DNA from: an uncultured Candidatus Melainabacteria bacterium
GTDB lineage: Bacteria; Cyanobacteriota; Vampirovibrionia; Gastranaerophilales; Gastranaerophilaceae
NCBI GenBank assembly: GCA_934667125.1
Contig: CAKULF010000003.1
Location: forward strand, 62,001-126,000
Direction: 5' to 3'
Length of the DNA stretch: 64,000 nt
Shown: one piece after another, positions 52,585-61,625 of the stretch
Layout: every line of letters starts with the position of its first letter
Position numbering within the stretch: position 1 is the first letter of the stretch
The notes under the pieces: generated by a model
What the model saw: the letters and a program-made list of their open reading frames with translations, nothing else
The model's database searches: none
Told to the model about the DNA's origin: nothing
Made by a program: the position numbers and the translations under genes

Positions 52585-54377
52585 CCTAAAATTGAAGTTA
52601 ATTTAGATAATTGAGCGTTAAGCGCTGCGATGGTTGAGTCCATATTATTGAATTGTTTTGTAATTCTTTCTTGATATTTTGTTAATTGAGTGTTTGCTCT
52701 TTCAATTCTTGTGTTCATTGAAGAAATTTGAGAAGAGATTACGTTGCTTTTTTGTGTGAAATAGCCGTTATCTTTATCAAGAGCAAAATTAACTTTTTCT
52801 AATAATCTGTCGAATAAACCGTTATCAACTTTGCTTTCATAACCGTCTGAAAGTAAGGATTTAACTGAATCGAAGTTTTCTTTTAGAGATTTTTCAAGTT
52901 TTGTTTTATCAATTGAAAGTTTTGTAGAATCGGATGATGATGTTGAAATTCCGATTTGAGATAATAAGCTTAATGAGCCGTCGTTAGAGCCTACCATTGA
53001 GGTTATTCCCCTAATTGAAGATAGGATATTGGTTAAAGATGGGTCGTTGCCGATTGAACCACTTGAAGCGGTTGCAGATTTTGTTGAAGTTACAACGTCA
53101 TTATAAGCGTCAACAAAAGTTTGAAGAGCTTCTTCAATTTCAGTATAATCAGGTTCAACCGATAAAGTTATTTCTTTTTCGCCTTTGTCGTCGCCTGAAA
53201 ATTCGCTTGTTTGTTTTTTAATGTTGATTGATAGGTTGGAAATTCCTGAAGCTTCGCCCGTGATTGTGTTTGAGCTTGAAACAACTTTATTTCCGTTAAT
53301 ATAAGCTATAGCGTTTTGTCCAAGGGTTTGCGAACCGCTTTTTAATTTTTCGCCGTCGCCGTCTGTTTCTGTTAAACCAAGTTTTTGCAATAAGTTTGTG
53401 CCGTTTTCGGACAAGCTTATGTTATGTTCACCTGTTTCTGTTGAAGTTAGGATGAATTTATTGGTTAAAGAATCGTAAGAAGCATTAACTTTAACGTCGC
53501 TGTTGCCATTGATGTTTGAAATCAAGTTATTAAGGCTCATTCCGGCTTTAACTTTAAATTCTTCGCCATTGATTGTGATTGAAGCGTCGTCTTCAAAAAC
53601 CAAACCATCAATTCCAGATTCGCCACTTGCAAAGGTTTTATCAGCATTAAAAGAAGAAATTCCGTATTCGCTTGTGTAGCTATTAGAACCGTCATTCTTG
53701 TAAAGTTTTAAAACCGTTGCAAAATTTGATTTATCACCGCTTGAGCCTAATGTTAAAGTATCATCGGCATTAACGGTTGAGATTGTTAATTTTCCGTTTT
53801 CATCAACAGTAGCGTTGATTGTGTCGTTTCCGGAGGAATCTTTTGTAGCGTTTTTGATTTTATCTGTTACATCTTTCAAAGTATCGCTATCTTTGATATC
53901 GATTTGATATTGTCTGTCGTTTAAAAATACGGAAAAAGTGCCTGTTTTAGCTTGTCCGTTTGCAATGCTTTTGAATTTGGTTGTATCAAAAGTATCTTGC
54001 GTGATTTGACCGATTGAACCAACAGTTTTAGCTGTTGTTGCGGTTGCAAGTTGTTCAATTCTAAGGTTGATGTCGCCTGCTGCAACGCTTCCGTTTGTTG
54101 AAGCTGTAACGTAAGAATCGTTTGAAGAAGTTACATTGCTATTAGACCACATATCTCCGGAACGTCCGTAGATTGTTTTGGTAAAAGCTTCTAAGGATGT
54201 TTTAAGGGTTTGAAATTTAGTCTGCAAGCCTGATAGGGCAGTATTTTTTGTGTTTAAATTGTTTAATTTTGTTTCAAGAGGCTTAACAGTGCTGGATTGT
54301 TTAGCTGAAACCAGCTGTGATACCCAACTGTCTATGTCAAAACCTGAACCTACGCCAGTAATAGTGCTTGTAGTCAT
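52581..54377 (-). CDS. fliD: flagellar hook-associated protein 2 (filament cap)
   Basis: A 598-residue FliD. The N-terminal FliD_N domain opens TITGVGSGFDIDSWVSQLVS and has KPLETKLNNLNTKNTALSGL. The C-terminal FliD_C domain ends with SQISSMNTRIERANTQLTKY and then QFNNMDSTIAALNAQLSKL. The middle is Ser/Thr/Asn-rich, as in exported cap proteins. It caps the growing filament and folds flagellin. It implies a flagellum, yet no other flagellar gene is in the window. AAAAGGA precedes the ATG, and a duplicated element lies upstream. Confidence 0.93.
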   Translation of the reverse strand: MTTSTITGVGSGFDIDSWVSQLVSAKQSSTVKPLETKLNNLNTKNTALSGLQTKFQTLKTSLEAFTKTIYGRSGDMWSNSNVTSSNDSYVTASTNGSVAAGDINLRIEQLATATTAKTVGSIGQITQDTFDTTKFKSIANGQAKTGTFSVFLNDRQYQIDIKDSDTLKDVTDKIKNATKDSSGNDTINATVDENGKLTISTVNADDTLTLGSSGDKSNFATVLKLYKNDGSNSYTSEYGISSFNADKTFASGESGIDGLVFEDDASITINGEEFKVKAGMSLNNLISNINGNSDVKVNASYDSLTNKFILTSTETGEHNISLSENGTNLLQKLGLTETDGDGEKLKSGSQTLGQNAIAYINGNKVVSSSNTITGEASGISNLSINIKKQTSEFSGDDKGEKEITLSVEPDYTEIEEALQTFVDAYNDVVTSTKSATASSGSIGNDPSLTNILSSIRGITSMVGSNDGSLSLLSQIGISTSSSDSTKLSIDKTKLEKSLKENFDSVKSLLSDGYESKVDNGLFDRLLEKVNFALDKDNGYFTQKSNVISSQISSMNTRIERANTQLTKYQERITKQFNNMDSTIAALNAQLSKLTSILG

Positions 54378-54400
54378 AATAAAATCCTTTTTAGCTTCTT

Positions 54401-54448
54401 CTATTTCCTTATAGCTACTTTATGTAGATACTATTCCCTTTATAGCTA
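54401..54448 (-). promoter_or_regulatory. duplicated element upstream of fliD
   Basis: CTATTTCCTTATAGCTA (54401-54417) and CTATTCCCTTTATAGCTA (54431-54448), given on the plus strand, are near-identical and 30 bases apart. They lie 24-71 bases before the fliD start, in or near its promoter or leader. Confidence 0.4.
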
Positions 54449-54493
54449 GATTTTAACATATTTTGCAAAAAAAGTCATGTATTTTCACAAAAA

Positions 54494-55867
54494 TTAATTA
54501 TTATCAATTATATATTTTTTGATTTTTTCAAGTTTTTCTATATTGTCTGATTCGATATAAAATCTCAAAAGTGCTTCTGTGCCTGATTTTCTAATCAATA
54601 GTGAAGTATTGGAATTATCTAAAAATAATTTAATTCCATCAAGAGTTAAAATATCTTTAACCAAAAATCCTGCAACATCTTTTTTGGAAGAAAAATCGTC
54701 CATAATTTTTTTGATTTTTTCGTCGTTATCAAGCTTTAAATCCACTCTATCGGTGAAAAATTCAGCATTTGCAAATTCTTTAATTTCTTTAACAAGTTGA
54801 TTTAAACTTTTTTTCTCGCTTGCAATCATTTCAATAATCAATAAATTAGCCAATAATCCGTCTTTTTCAGGGATATGTGAACCGACTGAAAGTCCGCCGG
54901 AGTCTTCTCCTGCAAGGATTGTTTCATTTTCTCTCATTGCTTGACCAAGCCATTTAAAACCAACCGGAGTTGTAATTGTTTCGATATTTAATTTTTCAGC
55001 TACAACACTAACAAGATTAGACACCCCAACGGTTTTAACCATTTTTCCTTTAGCGCCTTTTTTTGATAAATATTTTAAAAGCATAGCAAGAACGATGTTT
55101 GGGCTAACATAATTGCCAAATTCGTCTAAAACCCCGTATCTATCAGCGTCCCCGTCGTTTGCAACGGTTATATAATTTTCAATTTTATGTTTTAAAAACT
55201 TTTCTTTAGGCTCGGGCAAACCTCCCCCAAAATCTGATGAGTGGTGCATATTGAACGATTTGTATTTAATATTGTGTTTATCTAAAATTTTATCAAAATA
55301 ACCGATAGAAGAGGAGTATAAGCCATCATAGACTATATTTGGCTGATTTTTTTCAATCACATCAAAATCTATTATCTTTTCAAGATGTTTAATATAATCT
55401 TCATCTAATCTTTCTTCTATAATCTCGCCACCAGCGCAATCTGGCGCTTCAACATCTACAAAACTTAAAATTTTATCAGTTATATCTTTTGTTGCAGGAC
55501 CTGCATAGTTTGGAATAAATTTAATTCCTTGATATTCCTTTGGATTATGCGAAGCAGTGAGCATAATTGCGCCGATTGAATTTGGATAATATTTAGCATT
55601 ATAAGCAACAATTGGCGTTGGAACAACATCTGTTGATAAAACAACTTTAAAGCCTTGTTTGCATAGTAATTCTGCCGAAAAATGCGCAAAATCAACTGCC
55701 ATAAATCTTGGGTCGTAGCCTACTATTATTGTGTTTTCTTTCTTTTTTAAACTTTTGATATATAAACTTATTGCTTTGATAATTCTTTCAACCGTTTCAA
55801 AAGTGAAATCTTTTGCGATTATTCCTCTAAATCCGTCTGTTCCAAATTTTATAACTGTTTTTTCCAT
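54494..55867 (-). CDS. phosphoglucomutase / phosphomannomutase
   Basis: A 457-residue alpha-D-phosphohexomutase. FGTDGFRGIIAKDFT opens the protein and the phosphoserine is Ser106 in TASHNPKEYQG. The metal loop is DGDADRYG, the sugar-binding loop is GEDSGGLSV, and the phosphate-binding loop is RKSGTEALLRF. It interconverts hexose 6- and 1-phosphates. Here it could feed glycogen (glucose-1-phosphate) or GDP-mannose via manC (mannose-1-phosphate); the sequence does not settle which. AGGAGAA precedes the start. Confidence 0.92.
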   Translation of the reverse strand: MEKTVIKFGTDGFRGIIAKDFTFETVERIIKAISLYIKSLKKKENTIIVGYDPRFMAVDFAHFSAELLCKQGFKVVLSTDVVPTPIVAYNAKYYPNSIGAIMLTASHNPKEYQGIKFIPNYAGPATKDITDKILSFVDVEAPDCAGGEIIEERLDEDYIKHLEKIIDFDVIEKNQPNIVYDGLYSSSIGYFDKILDKHNIKYKSFNMHHSSDFGGGLPEPKEKFLKHKIENYITVANDGDADRYGVLDEFGNYVSPNIVLAMLLKYLSKKGAKGKMVKTVGVSNLVSVVAEKLNIETITTPVGFKWLGQAMRENETILAGEDSGGLSVGSHIPEKDGLLANLLIIEMIASEKKSLNQLVKEIKEFANAEFFTDRVDLKLDNDEKIKKIMDDFSSKKDVAGFLVKDILTLDGIKLFLDNSNTSLLIRKSGTEALLRFYIESDNIEKLEKIKKYIIDNN

Positions 55868-55943
55868 AATTTTCTCCTGTTTTTATTTTATCATAGTTAA
55901 AAACTAGCACCATGCCCTCTATTTATGGTTAAATGTAGTTAGA

Positions 55944-57068
55944 ATGAAATATTTAACGTTGGATGATATTAGAATAGCTAAACCGGATTATAATTCGATT
56001 AATTTGCCAAAAGGAAAAGTTGTTACAAATTGGCTGATTAATTGGATTAAACACGCTTTGGAGCACGGAATTGCGGATTTTGGCGATTATATTCCACCTA
56101 AAGAAGATTTAGCAAAATTTTTAGATGTTTCACCTGCAACTATTCAAAATTCTATCCGACAAGTCAAAAATCTTGGCTACTGCACGTCAAAACAATCAAT
56201 CGGAACTTGTATAGCTGATTTTTATTTGAAAGATATTAAAACCCAAGATGAACTCTATCACGGCACTATAACTGAATGCAAGATTAAAAAAATTGTTATA
56301 GATAATGAAATAGAGCTAAATCAGCCGATTTTAAGTATTAAAGAATTGGCAAATTTAACCGATATTTCTCAAAATACTATTCGTTTTGCGCTGATGAATT
56401 TGGCTCAGCAAGGCTATTTGGAACAAATTCATATTAAAGGAAATAAATATTCTTGGATTTATAAAAAGAAATTTGATTTAACGGATGATGAGAAAAATAA
56501 CGGTTTAAAGGATGAAAACTTTACCTTGACTCATCAACTTGTTAAAAAAATTCAAGAATACATTGAAAAAACCTATAAACAAGGGGATAAAATTCTTCCA
56601 AATATGGCTTTTTCAAATATGTTTGATGTGAGCATTAAAACCGTTAATGACGCTATGAAAATTTTAAATCATAACAAGGTGATTTTATCTCGTCGTGGGC
56701 GTTATGGAACGGTTTATTTAGGCAAAAATCAATCAAAATCGGATTTTGTTTCGCAAGATAGGAAAAAAATCTCTCAAACTCAAAAATATGTTTATTCTTG
56801 GCAAAAAGCCCTGACACATTTGAAAAAATATATAATTGAAAATTATGAAGTTGGGGATAAAATTCTTCCGATTAGAGAGCTTGCAACAATTTTGAACGTT
56901 AGCCCAAATACCATAAGACGGGCGCTAAAAGAGCTTTTTATTAGCCAACATCTTGTTTCGCAAAGAGGGAAAACGGGCGGAATATTTATTATGGAAATGC
57001 CCGAAAAAGATGAAGATGCTTATCGTTGGCTTGCAATTAATCCTGATGTGGTTACAATAAATAATTAA
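55944..57068 (+). CDS. regulator built from four winged-helix (GntR-like) modules
   Basis: A 374-residue protein with four apparent winged helices and no recognisable ligand domain. They are: residues about 28-90 (PPKEDLAKFLDVSPATIQNS), 125-170 (SIKELANLTDISQNTIRFAL), 195-262 (MAFSNMFDVSIKTVNDAMKI) and 290-350 (PIRELATILNVSPNTIRRAL). The third and fourth have the GDKILP lead typical of GntR. One GntR domain normally joins an effector domain, so the array is unusual. It may bind several half-sites or bridge DNA. No ribosome site is obvious. A terminator follows. Confidence 0.7.
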   Translation: MKYLTLDDIRIAKPDYNSINLPKGKVVTNWLINWIKHALEHGIADFGDYIPPKEDLAKFLDVSPATIQNSIRQVKNLGYCTSKQSIGTCIADFYLKDIKTQDELYHGTITECKIKKIVIDNEIELNQPILSIKELANLTDISQNTIRFALMNLAQQGYLEQIHIKGNKYSWIYKKKFDLTDDEKNNGLKDENFTLTHQLVKKIQEYIEKTYKQGDKILPNMAFSNMFDVSIKTVNDAMKILNHNKVILSRRGRYGTVYLGKNQSKSDFVSQDRKKISQTQKYVYSWQKALTHLKKYIIENYEVGDKILPIRELATILNVSPNTIRRALKELFISQHLVSQRGKTGGIFIMEMPEKDEDAYRWLAINPDVVTINN

Positions 57069-57084
57069 TAATTAGTGTACTATT

Positions 57085-57123
57085 AAAAACCCTGTTAGAT
57101 TTTATCTTTCAGGGTCTGTTTTT
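57085..57123 (+). terminator. rho-independent terminator
   Basis: ACCCTG pairs with CAGGGT around a 15-base loop, followed by a T-rich tail. It ends the winged-helix gene. Confidence 0.7.
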
Positions 57124-57129
57124 AACTTT

Positions 57130-57158
57130 TTGCAAAGTTTGATGAATAATGCTATAGT
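57130..57158 (+). promoter_or_regulatory. promoter of a probable leaderless mRNA (first DUF1311-like gene)
   Basis: TTGCAA, 17 bases, TATAGT, then TAATTT and ATG 57165. Confidence 0.55.
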
Positions 57159-57164
57159 TAATTT

Positions 57165-57629
57165 ATGAAAAAAGTATTGTTAAGTTTGTTGGTTGTTATA
57201 GTTTTGAGCATTTCTTCTCTTGGAATATATTCCGCTGTTAAAGCTAAAAAAGAAATTTTGAGCACAAAAGAAGTGTATTCTAAAACTATGTCTTGTATAA
57301 AAAAATCCAAAACGGCGAAAAAAGACGCAAAATGTATGGATGAAGCGGTTGATGAATATGAAAAAATCATTAATGATTACACCGAAAAGTTAAGAAAAAA
57401 TGTGTATTGTGGCGCACGGCGGGGGCTAAACCGCTCTACTGTTGCTTGGGAAAAATTTGTTAGCGAAGATTTTGGATTTATAACAGATACGATAGAAATG
57501 CCAAATCCTGCTTCAGCCCTTCGAGCGGCGGCAGTTTCAAGACTTTTAGTTTATAAATCTCGTGCTGAAGAATTAGAAATGATTTATGATACTTATATGG
57601 ATTTAAAGGATAAAAAGTTGGTAGAATAA
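57165..57629 (+). CDS. secreted DUF1311/LprI-like protein, first of a tandem pair
   Basis: A 154-residue protein with an N-terminal signal or anchor (KKVLLSLLVVIVLSISSLGI). The mature part resembles DUF1311 (lysozyme inhibitor LprI N-terminal) proteins. It has two cysteines (SCIKKS, DAKCMDEAVDEYEKI), a helix, and STVAWEKFVSEDFGF matching the usual QxAWxxFRD pattern. The next gene is a paralogue. The two share nearly identical promoter and leader sequence through codon 8. No ribosome site; the mRNA is probably leaderless. Role is likely periplasmic. Confidence 0.65.
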   Translation: MKKVLLSLLVVIVLSISSLGIYSAVKAKKEILSTKEVYSKTMSCIKKSKTAKKDAKCMDEAVDEYEKIINDYTEKLRKNVYCGARRGLNRSTVAWEKFVSEDFGFITDTIEMPNPASALRAAAVSRLLVYKSRAEELEMIYDTYMDLKDKKLVE

Positions 57630-57632
57630 TGT

Positions 57633-57661
57633 TTGCGCTAATCTATAAAAAATGCTATAGT
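57633..57661 (+). promoter_or_regulatory. promoter of a probable leaderless mRNA (second DUF1311-like gene)
   Basis: TTGCGC, 17 bases, TATAGT, then TGATTT and ATG 57668. It is a near copy of the promoter 503 bases upstream. Confidence 0.55.
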
Positions 57662-57667
57662 TGATTT

Positions 57668-58138
57668 ATGAAAAAAGTATTGTTAAGTTTAATAGTTTTG
57701 TTTGTTTTTTCTATTAGCGTATTTGCGGTTGTAAAAACAAAAAGAATAGTGTATCTTTCCGAGCCGAGCAAAATTGAAAAGAAGCTTGAAAAGTGTTTGG
57801 ATAAAGCTGTTACGTCGGCTGATATGTTTAATTGCACATACAGGGCTGATGAGGATTTTGAAGACTCGGTTAAGGTTTTATATCCAAAATTATTAAAGAA
57901 ATTAGAAAAAAAAGAAGCTGACCAATTGGCTAAATCGCAAACTGCGTGGGAAAATTTTGTTAAAGAAAATTCAGAATTTCACATGGCAATGAATGATAGA
58001 TATAATATTCCGGAAGTTCCAAGATTATCGTTTCGTCACAGTCTTGTTGAGATGAGAAAAACAAGGGCTTATGAATTGAGTGGTCTTTTGTTTGATATTG
58101 ATGATATTAAGATGAATCAAGAATATTATGATGAGTAA
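57668..58138 (+). CDS. secreted DUF1311/LprI-like protein, second of a tandem pair
   Basis: A 156-residue paralogue of the preceding gene. It shares the start MKKVLLSL and a signal sequence, then has CLDKAVTSADMFNCTYRADE and LAKSQTAWENFVKENSEFHM, the DUF1311-like tryptophan region. The proteins have diverged strongly outside these parts while the promoter and first codons stayed nearly identical. It may inhibit lysozyme or bind a periplasmic partner; this is inferred only from the fold family. Confidence 0.65.
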   Translation: MKKVLLSLIVLFVFSISVFAVVKTKRIVYLSEPSKIEKKLEKCLDKAVTSADMFNCTYRADEDFEDSVKVLYPKLLKKLEKKEADQLAKSQTAWENFVKENSEFHMAMNDRYNIPEVPRLSFRHSLVEMRKTRAYELSGLLFDIDDIKMNQEYYDE

Positions 58139-58197
58139 GGATTTGATAGTTTAAAAGGAACAGAGTGTTATTTATTCCTTTTTATTCTTGTAAATAC

Positions 58198-58489
58198 AAA
58201 AAGAGTGAAAGCAATAAACTTTCACTCTTTTATCATATCAGTATGATTTATTTACTCGATTAAAGTTTTGTCTTATTCCAATTGCAAAAAGAGCAAAAGT
58301 TCATCACTTTCGCTCTTTTCTCCATATCATTGTGCAAAATTATATCTCACAAAGTGCGTCGCACTAATTGTTCGATTATAATTTTGTCTTATTCCAGTTA
58401 CAAAAAAGTGAAAGCTCATCACTTTCACTTTTTCTTCACATCATTATGCAAAACTTTATCTCGTCAAGCCAAGTCTGGCTAAGACTCGA
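58198..58489. repeat. three terminator-like hairpins in ~115-bp tandem repeats beyond gapA
   Basis: Three hairpins lie at 58198-58231, 58286-58319 and 58402-58433 (for example AAAGAGTGAAAG with CTTTCACTCTTT). The block from TCGATTAAAGTTTTG, which is the gapA 3' end on the other strand, recurs at 58257, 58373 and 58487. Between copies are small stems AGTGCG/CGCACT and AGCCA/TGGCT at the same position but with different sequence. The gap of 351 bases otherwise holds no gene. The array can terminate gapA and the DUF1311-like gene. Confidence 0.75.
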
Positions 58490-59494
58490 TTAAAGTTTTG
58501 AAGCAACCATTAATGTTGTTTCAGCTAATCTTGTAGAATAACCCATTTCGTTATCATACCAAGAAATAACTTTAACCATGTTGTCGCCCATTGTTTTTGT
58601 TAATAAAGCGTCAACAGTTGATGATTGAGATGAACCAACGTAGTCAGAAGATACAAGTGGTTCTTCGCTGTAGCATAGAACGTGTCCGTCAGCAGCTTCT
58701 TTTAGAGCAGCGTTAACTGATTCAGCTGTAACAGGTTTTTCAGTTTCAAATACAACGTCAACTAAAGATACGTCTGGAGTAGGAACACGCATAGCGAAAC
58801 CATCCAATTTACCTTTTAATTCTGGAAGAACTAATGCAACAGCTTTAGCAGCACCAGTAGTTGTAGGACAAATGTTTAAAGCACCAGCACGAGCTCTACG
58901 AGGATCTTTGTGACCAGCATCTAAGATTCTTTGGTCGCCAGTGTAAGAGTGAACAGTTGTCATTAAACCTTTAACGATACCGAATTTTTCTTTAATAACT
59001 TTTGCAACTGGAGCTAAGCAGTTAGTTGTGCAAGAAGCCATAGAAATTACGTTATGTTTAGCTGGGTCATATTCATTTTCATTAACGCCGATAACGATTG
59101 TTTTATCTTCGTTTTTAGCAGGAGCTGAGATGATAACTTTTTTAGCACCAGCTGTAATGTGAGCAGCAGCTTTTGTAGCGTCTGTGTAGAAACCTGTTGA
59201 TTCAACAACAACTTCAACACCTAATTTAGCCCATGGTAAGTTAGCAGGATCTTTTTCAGCGAAGAATAAGATTTTTTTGCCGTTGATTACTAAACCATCT
59301 TCAGCAACTTCAACTGTACCATTGAATTTACCCATAACTGAGTCATATTTGAAAACGTGAGCAGCGTTTGCAGGAGTTAATCCTGGGTCATTAATTGCTA
59401 CGTAATCGATTTTTTCATAAATACCTTCTCTGATAGCGGCTCTTAAAGTGTTACGGCCGATTCTACCAAACCCGTTAATTGCGACTTTTGTCAT
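58490..59494 (-). CDS. gapA: glyceraldehyde-3-phosphate dehydrogenase, type I
   Basis: A 334-residue GAPDH. INGFGRIGRNTLRAA is the NAD-binding loop, and Asp36 after the second strand suggests NAD over NADP. The catalytic Cys155 is in ASCTTNCLAP with His182 in TTVHSYTGDQ, and KAVALVLPELKGKLDGFAMR and SWYDNEMGYS follow. It uses more G+C-rich codons than neighbours, as highly expressed genes do. AGAAGGAGAG precedes the ATG. Its 3' end is the seed of the tandem repeats downstream. Confidence 0.97.
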   Translation of the reverse strand: MTKVAINGFGRIGRNTLRAAIREGIYEKIDYVAINDPGLTPANAAHVFKYDSVMGKFNGTVEVAEDGLVINGKKILFFAEKDPANLPWAKLGVEVVVESTGFYTDATKAAAHITAGAKKVIISAPAKNEDKTIVIGVNENEYDPAKHNVISMASCTTNCLAPVAKVIKEKFGIVKGLMTTVHSYTGDQRILDAGHKDPRRARAGALNICPTTTGAAKAVALVLPELKGKLDGFAMRVPTPDVSLVDVVFETEKPVTAESVNAALKEAADGHVLCYSEEPLVSSDYVGSSQSSTVDALLTKTMGDNMVKVISWYDNEMGYSTRLAETTLMVASKL

Positions 59495-59640
59495 TTTAGT
59501 CTCTCCTTCTAATGTATTAGTTAATACTACATGTCTTATTATCTAACAAAAAAAATAGCGTGCAAGAAATATTATTAGTTTTAGGGGCAATATTTTTTTA
59601 AAATTTGTTTTTATATAAGAAAGTTCAACAAGGGTGTATT

Positions 59641-61554
59641 ATGTTTATTCCAAAATTTCAAGCTATTAATTTTTCTTCAATCAAAAATATAAATAACGTT
59701 AAAACAAATAAATTCTTTTCTAATCCAATAAATTTTAAAGGTGGTTTGGATAAAGATACTGTTGAATTGTCCTCATCAAAAGTTGATAGAGCTATCTTAG
59801 CTCAAGAACAAAAAGAGGCAATTGAATCTTTAAAAGCTCAAAACGCTGCATACGTCAAAAAAACAATAGATGGTTATAAAAAAGATATTGCTTTTTACAG
59901 CGAAGAATTAAAATCTTTAGAACCTGATAGCGACCAATATAATAGGACCAAGGAAGCTATTATTCCTATAATTCAAAGAAATCTTGAAAAAATGCAAGCA
60001 ATAGCACATGAAGGCAGACTTGCTCCAAAATATGTTAGAAAATTCAATTTTGTAAACGGATATCCCGAGTTTGCTTTTCTTTTTAATAGCAAATACACTC
60101 TAAAAGAGAAAAAACAAATGGTTCACGATCGTGGATTAGGAACGGGTGATGTTTGCAATAGCGAAACTGCGACAAGTGTTTCAAAAAAATTTTATTTAGC
60201 TAATGCCGTGGAAGTTTTTTGCGGCGAAACGGTTTTACGTCTTGTTCCTGAAAAAATTAAACAACAAGGAAAACAATTTGAAACTGCTGATATTCAAAAA
60301 TACTTTTTAGCTTTCCAATTAAAAGAAAAAGGAATAACAAAAGAAAATATTCCTTGCATTCCTGAAGTGAAAAAAATTGAAATTACAAAAGAAAAAGGCG
60401 AAACGGTTTTTGCCTATGATTTATCTGCTGATTCGGCTCAACAATTTCTTGATGATTTAAAAAATGGCAAAATAGCTATTAAATCAAGCAAATCAAGAAG
60501 CTTTTTATATCAACCAAAAGCATATCAAACCTCAGATAACGGAACATTTGTTTCTGTTGATTATATTGATATGGAAAATGAATTTAACAAAAAACTTGAA
60601 GAAAGCTCATCTACATACAGAAGAGCCTTAGAGGGCTTGCCTTTTGAAATGTCTGAAGCTGTTAGCAAAGAAGGCAGAAAAGTAATGTATGTTGACTATT
60701 CAAATCCCAAAAATGCTGAATTATTTAATTCAATTAGAGATTGCACCGTCCCTAAATCAAAATATTTTGGCGAAGCGGATGAAGAAAGAATGATACCATC
60801 CACTAACCTTAAAAAAGCAGGCTACGGCAACGTTGCAACCTTAACAAGACTTGTAAAAGAAGGTAAATTAAAAGGTGAAATAAAGACAATAAACGGAAAA
60901 GATGTTGCTATTGTTTGCTTTAACGCTGATTCATATAAAATCTTATCTGCAATTAGAGAAAAAATGCCAAACATTACAAGAGCAAAAGATTTAGCAAAAG
61001 AATTGGGAATAAGTCAAAAAAGAATAACCGAAATGATTATGGATGGCACAATCGATACGGTCGATGAAGCTATTGTTCCATACGATATTGCAGCAGATTT
61101 TATCGATACTTCAAAAGAAAAAAACAAAGAAGCAATTGAAAAAATTAAGCTTGAACAAGAATTGAAAGCTGAAATTTTAAATAAGAAAAGAGAATACAGA
61201 AAACAGCAAAGAATTGAAGAAAAAGACGCATCTCAAAGAATGAACGGCGCAAGAATGGCAATAGTTTGGAGCTTCATGCCTCAAACAAAAGCTATAGCTT
61301 CAAATTTGGCTAAAAATGATGGCTATATTGCTAAATTATTAGCAAAAGAAGATGATGAAAATGTTGAATTAACTCGAAAAGAAAAAATAGCTCTAAATTC
61401 TTATAGGAAACAAGTTTGGACTATGGCAGGACTTGAAGAAAGGTCTTTGGCCGAAGCAAAAACAAAAGAAGTTCTTGAAATTTATCATACTTCAGGGCTA
61501 AAAGCGTTGGACATTGAACAACAAGAAATTCTAAAACGTTACGGTTTTTGTTAA
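59641..61554 (+). CDS. large protein of unknown function with an internal helix-turn-helix
   Basis: A 637-residue protein starting at ATG 59641 (AAGGGTG upstream). The N-terminus has FIPKFQAINFSSIKN and then PINFKGGLDKDTVELSS, a motif resembling the starts of the genes at 21224 and 61626. There is no classical signal peptide. A helical region (about 55-120) is followed by unknown alpha/beta sequence. Near residue 450 RAKDLAKELGISQKRITEMI looks like a helix-turn-helix. The C-terminal 120 residues are charged helices. It could be a cytoplasmic DNA-binding protein or an exported effector. Confidence 0.55.
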   Translation: MFIPKFQAINFSSIKNINNVKTNKFFSNPINFKGGLDKDTVELSSSKVDRAILAQEQKEAIESLKAQNAAYVKKTIDGYKKDIAFYSEELKSLEPDSDQYNRTKEAIIPIIQRNLEKMQAIAHEGRLAPKYVRKFNFVNGYPEFAFLFNSKYTLKEKKQMVHDRGLGTGDVCNSETATSVSKKFYLANAVEVFCGETVLRLVPEKIKQQGKQFETADIQKYFLAFQLKEKGITKENIPCIPEVKKIEITKEKGETVFAYDLSADSAQQFLDDLKNGKIAIKSSKSRSFLYQPKAYQTSDNGTFVSVDYIDMENEFNKKLEESSSTYRRALEGLPFEMSEAVSKEGRKVMYVDYSNPKNAELFNSIRDCTVPKSKYFGEADEERMIPSTNLKKAGYGNVATLTRLVKEGKLKGEIKTINGKDVAIVCFNADSYKILSAIREKMPNITRAKDLAKELGISQKRITEMIMDGTIDTVDEAIVPYDIAADFIDTSKEKNKEAIEKIKLEQELKAEILNKKREYRKQQRIEEKDASQRMNGARMAIVWSFMPQTKAIASNLAKNDGYIAKLLAKEDDENVELTRKEKIALNSYRKQVWTMAGLEERSLAEAKTKEVLEIYHTSGLKALDIEQQEILKRYGFC

Positions 61555-61625
61555 ATAACTTTAAAATTTAGCAATTAATCAATCGAAAAAGTTTTTTTAT
61601 ATATATCAAATAAACGCAAAAAAGT

